From: Oceaniferula marina
GTDB lineage: Bacteria > Verrucomicrobiota > Verrucomicrobiia > Verrucomicrobiales > Akkermansiaceae
NCBI RefSeq assembly: GCF_013391475.1
Contig: NZ_JACBAZ010000005.1
Span: forward strand, 62,001 to 126,000
Reading direction: 5' to 3'
Length of the DNA stretch: 64,000 nucleotides
Shown: in pieces, positions 62,093 through 64,000 of the stretch
How the letters are laid out: each line of letters opens with the position of its first letter
Position numbering within the stretch: position 1 is the first letter of the stretch
The notes under the pieces: model-generated
Told to the model about the DNA's origin: nothing
Database searches by the model: none
Seen by the model: the letters and a program-made list of their open reading frames with translations, nothing else
Translations under genes and position numbers: made by a program

Positions 62093-62578
62093 TTATGGTT
62101 GGATGTTTGGATAGATGCCCGCAGCGTTACCTTCGATTTTGCTTACACGATAGTATTCCTGCCAAGTGCCTCCTTGTTTTTTGAGCGCGATGAGCATGGG
62201 TGGCGTCACCTTGGAGAAGCGTGAGGAAATCTGGAGGTCCTTGTCCGGTAGGACTGTAAAGGGGACCTTGTAGCGCTTTTGATAGAGCTGGGCTTCCATC
62301 GGGGAGTTGTTTTTACCGATGGCATAAAAAGCGATCTGGCGCCCCTTTCCCCGGGATTGAACCATTGCGTAGAGCTCATTGACGTCGCCCGCACTGCGCT
62401 GACAATGTGGACAATACATGTCGAAGAAGCTCAATACGACAATGTCGGCTTTGGAGTTTCGATAATCACCACCGGGGGCAGGGCCTGAGGATGATTCAGA
62501 TGTTGAGCTTCCCGTTGAGCAAGAATGGAGTATTCCGGCGAGAAGAATGAGAAGACAAGATTGAAACGCATATTTCAT
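62093..62578 (-). CDS. Thioredoxin-like (TlpA-type) lipoprotein
   Basis: From MKYAFQSCLLILLAG the protein has 161 residues; LLAGILHSCSTGSS is a lipoprotein signal with the lipidated cysteine at about residue 20. The redox site CPHC lies in SFFDMYCPHCQRSAGDV, and FTVLPDKDLQISSRFSKVTPP holds the cis-proline segment. It may reduce or oxidise envelope proteins, possibly the peroxiredoxin-like lipoprotein encoded 30 bases downstream. Starting at 62605 would add nine residues before the signal. Confidence 0.82.
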   Translation of the reverse strand: MKYAFQSCLLILLAGILHSCSTGSSTSESSSGPAPGGDYRNSKADIVVLSFFDMYCPHCQRSAGDVNELYAMVQSRGKGRQIAFYAIGKNNSPMEAQLYQKRYKVPFTVLPDKDLQISSRFSKVTPPMLIALKKQGGTWQEYYRVSKIEGNAAGIYPNIQP

Positions 62579-62614
62579 AGTCGCGAAGGTAACACGATTT
62601 GACAAAAAGTCCCA

Positions 62615-62660
62615 TCAGAAAACCCGAGGAGCCAAGATCGAAAGAACCGCTCCCCGGGTT
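62615..62660 (-). terminator. Hairpin after FadL gene
   Basis: A stem of 11 pairs with one mismatch (62621-62632 with 62649-62660) lies 13 bases past the fadL stop. The tail on the minus strand is TTCTG, so termination is weak or rho-assisted. Confidence 0.5.
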
Positions 62661-62672
62661 GTATCCGCCAGA

Positions 62673-63878
62673 CTAGAATCTCCAGGTCAGACCCACATCG
62701 ATGGTGTCCTCGGAGAGCGAGGATTCGACTTTTGCCGAGCCGTCAGGGGTCTTTGATTTCATCGTATTCTCAAAGGCGTGCACCCATGAGAGGTTGAGGA
62801 CAAAGTCTTCATTGATTTGATAGCCAATGCCCATGCCGAGGTGATGTTCCACAATGGCGGGGAATCCGACAATACTCATGACGTCCTGTTGGAATTCTTG
62901 GTTGCGGAGTGGGTTTTCGCCGTAGTTGTACCCGATCCGCAGCACCATGGTATCCTGGATCACCTCATACTGGGCTCCTAGGCCGAAGGTCCACTGGTCC
63001 CTCCAGCCAAAATCACTGTAGCCGTCGGCACTGCCCCAGTTGATCCATTTGCAATCAAATGACAGGGTCAGGCGCTCTTCCATGCCGACCCATGCAACTC
63101 CGATGCCTGCCTGCTGCGGCAGTTCCAAATCGAAGTCGGTGGTGGCTCCGGTTGGTCCCATCATGCCGAATTCGGGCATGACGTCTTCGAAGGTGTTGGA
63201 TTGGGCCGTGGTGTAAGTCAGGCCGGCGGTGACGGAGTTACTGATTCTCCAGGTGGCCCCCAGTTGGATGCCCATGGACCAGTCCGTGTCGTCGTTTTTG
63301 CCGGTTGGGAACACCCCGGATCCAATCTCGAGGCTGGCATAGTTCACGTGCAGCGAAGCACCGATCGAGACGTCCGGGTTGATCGAGTAGGCAACCGATG
63401 GGGCGACCTTCATGATTTGCAGCTCAGTGAAATTGAAAGGAATCACCGAGCCGATGGGTTCGCTTTCGTAATCCACACCCAGTCCGGAAATACCGTAAAT
63501 GGCCATGCCGGCCCGCCAGTGGCTTCCTTCGTGGCCGATGGGCAGGGAAACACCCATCGCCGGGATGAAGTAGAGGTCGCTGTCGCTGTCTCCTTTGAAC
63601 GTGTTTGGCCCCATGCTGATTTTGGCGCTGGTCGATGGCATGAAGGTGGTTAGTGAGAAGTCTGCCTGTGGTTTGCTGCAGGACTCACTGATACACATGG
63701 CCGCTGGGTTGGAGAATACGGCACTAACCGCATCCTGGGGTGCGGCGATACCAGTCCCTCCCAATGAGCGGGAAATGGGGCCGATTCCGATAAGGTTCAC
63801 GCCGTTGGTGGCGCTGGCCTGGCTGATGATGGCGAGGCTTGCTGCTGTGATGGCAATGCCGGTGCTTTTGTATTTCAT
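62673..63878 (-). CDS. fadL: OmpP1/FadL-type outer membrane transporter
   Basis: The 401-residue protein has a signal peptide (about 1-23, ending ASATNG). The hatch-domain motif SLGGTGIAAPQDAVSAVFSNPAAM is the family hallmark, and alternating beta-strand segments with aromatic girdles (GIGVAWVGMEERLTLSFDCKW, FVLNLSWVHAFENTM) continue to a terminal Phe (VGLTWRF). It should form an outer-membrane barrel for hydrophobic compounds such as long-chain fatty acids or aromatic hydrocarbons. It is followed by the two redox lipoprotein genes in the same direction. Confidence 0.9.
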   Translation of the reverse strand: MKYKSTGIAITAASLAIISQASATNGVNLIGIGPISRSLGGTGIAAPQDAVSAVFSNPAAMCISESCSKPQADFSLTTFMPSTSAKISMGPNTFKGDSDSDLYFIPAMGVSLPIGHEGSHWRAGMAIYGISGLGVDYESEPIGSVIPFNFTELQIMKVAPSVAYSINPDVSIGASLHVNYASLEIGSGVFPTGKNDDTDWSMGIQLGATWRISNSVTAGLTYTTAQSNTFEDVMPEFGMMGPTGATTDFDLELPQQAGIGVAWVGMEERLTLSFDCKWINWGSADGYSDFGWRDQWTFGLGAQYEVIQDTMVLRIGYNYGENPLRNQEFQQDVMSIVGFPAIVEHHLGMGIGYQINEDFVLNLSWVHAFENTMKSKTPDGSAKVESSLSEDTIDVGLTWRF

Positions 63879-63935
63879 GGTATTCAGTATTCGCTTGTTT
63901 CTCTTGGTCTGGAGGTCTTTGATCGGGCTTGGTGG

Positions 63936-64000
63936 TTAGGTAAAGATGATCTGGGATCCGGCAGAAAGTTCATAGAACTCACCGACGGTAAGGACCCGGT
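63936..64000 (-). CDS. C-terminal end of a gene cut by the window edge
   Basis: On the minus strand a reading frame enters from the right edge and ends RVLTVGEFYELSAGSQIIFT and a TAA stop at 63936-63938. The composition looks coding, but only about 20 residues are visible and I do not recognise the family. It lies upstream of fadL in the same direction, 57 bases away. Confidence 0.35.
   Translation of the reverse strand, partial: RVLTVGEFYELSAGSQIIFT

Noticed and set aside
1-64000. CRISPR array
   Set aside because: No run of equally spaced identical repeats of 20-40 bases was found; the repeats seen are isolated palindromes or two-copy elements.
1-64000. tRNA or rRNA genes
   Set aside because: I saw no cloverleaf with a TTCGA-type arm or rRNA-like stretch in the spacers; a covariance-model scan would settle it.

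Overview
The window looks like chromosomal DNA from a heterotrophic, probably marine verrucomicrobium (Verrucomicrobiales or Akkermansiaceae-like). Four lines of evidence support this. There are several C-terminal PEP-CTERM sorting tails (PEP, hydrophobic stretch, RRRK). There are four cysteine-type sulfatases. There is a giant pseudopilin-like protein of a kind I associate with Verrucomicrobia, next to NPCBM-domain glycan proteins. Most genes also lack strong Shine-Dalgarno sequences. The placement rests on gene content, not on a marker-gene search.

Layout. 0.2-4 kb: a PIN-PhoH ATPase, a secreted trypsin-like protease and a Tat-exported Gfo/Idh/MocA oxidoreductase. 4-16 kb: a sulfated-polysaccharide region with four sulfatases, a beta-helix protein and two PEP-CTERM genes, one broken by a frameshift. 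15.7-20 kb (minus strand): aroB, then LutB, a fuconolactonase-like amidohydrolase and LutA, which fits deoxysugar breakdown to L-lactate. 20-27.6 kb: a YrpB-like flavin oxidoreductase, an LprI-like protein, secA, an MntR/DtxR regulator, a decayed small gene and an exported protein with a PD-(D/E)XK-like pattern. 27.8-43 kb: nine tightly packed plus-strand genes: a giant pseudopilin-like protein, a small exported protein, an NPCBM six-hairpin protein, ExbB, two ExbD, a coiled-coil membrane protein, a lipoprotein and a second NPCBM six-hairpin protein. 43-46 kb: three tandem paralogous secreted carbohydrate-binding-like proteins, two with PEP-CTERM tails. 46-64 kb: mostly housekeeping genes (ptsN, argS, bioA, panE, HU, sufE, amidase, uvrC, M50-like protease, DUF2851, M23 peptidase, sugar isomerase-like protein, pta, two redox lipoproteins, FadL).

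The best candidate for an undescribed system is the 27.8-43 kb cassette. I read it as an energised cell-envelope machine for binding and moving glycans: an ExbB-ExbD-ExbD proton motor, a coiled-coil periplasm-spanning protein in place of TonB, a pseudopilin-like giant protein, a lipoprotein and two large glycan-binding or glycan-cleaving proteins. This is inference from domains and gene order.

Non-coding structure is also notable. A 203-bp element with inverted ends occurs twice (98% identical), and one copy supplies the last codons of a sulfatase. An 84-bp palindrome has the same ATACCA ends. An 11-mer, AAAAATGACGC, occurs at least four times, each time upstream of a gene. A short spacer near 60 kb is filled with REP-like palindromes. 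I found no rRNA, tRNA, CRISPR array or intact transposase gene.
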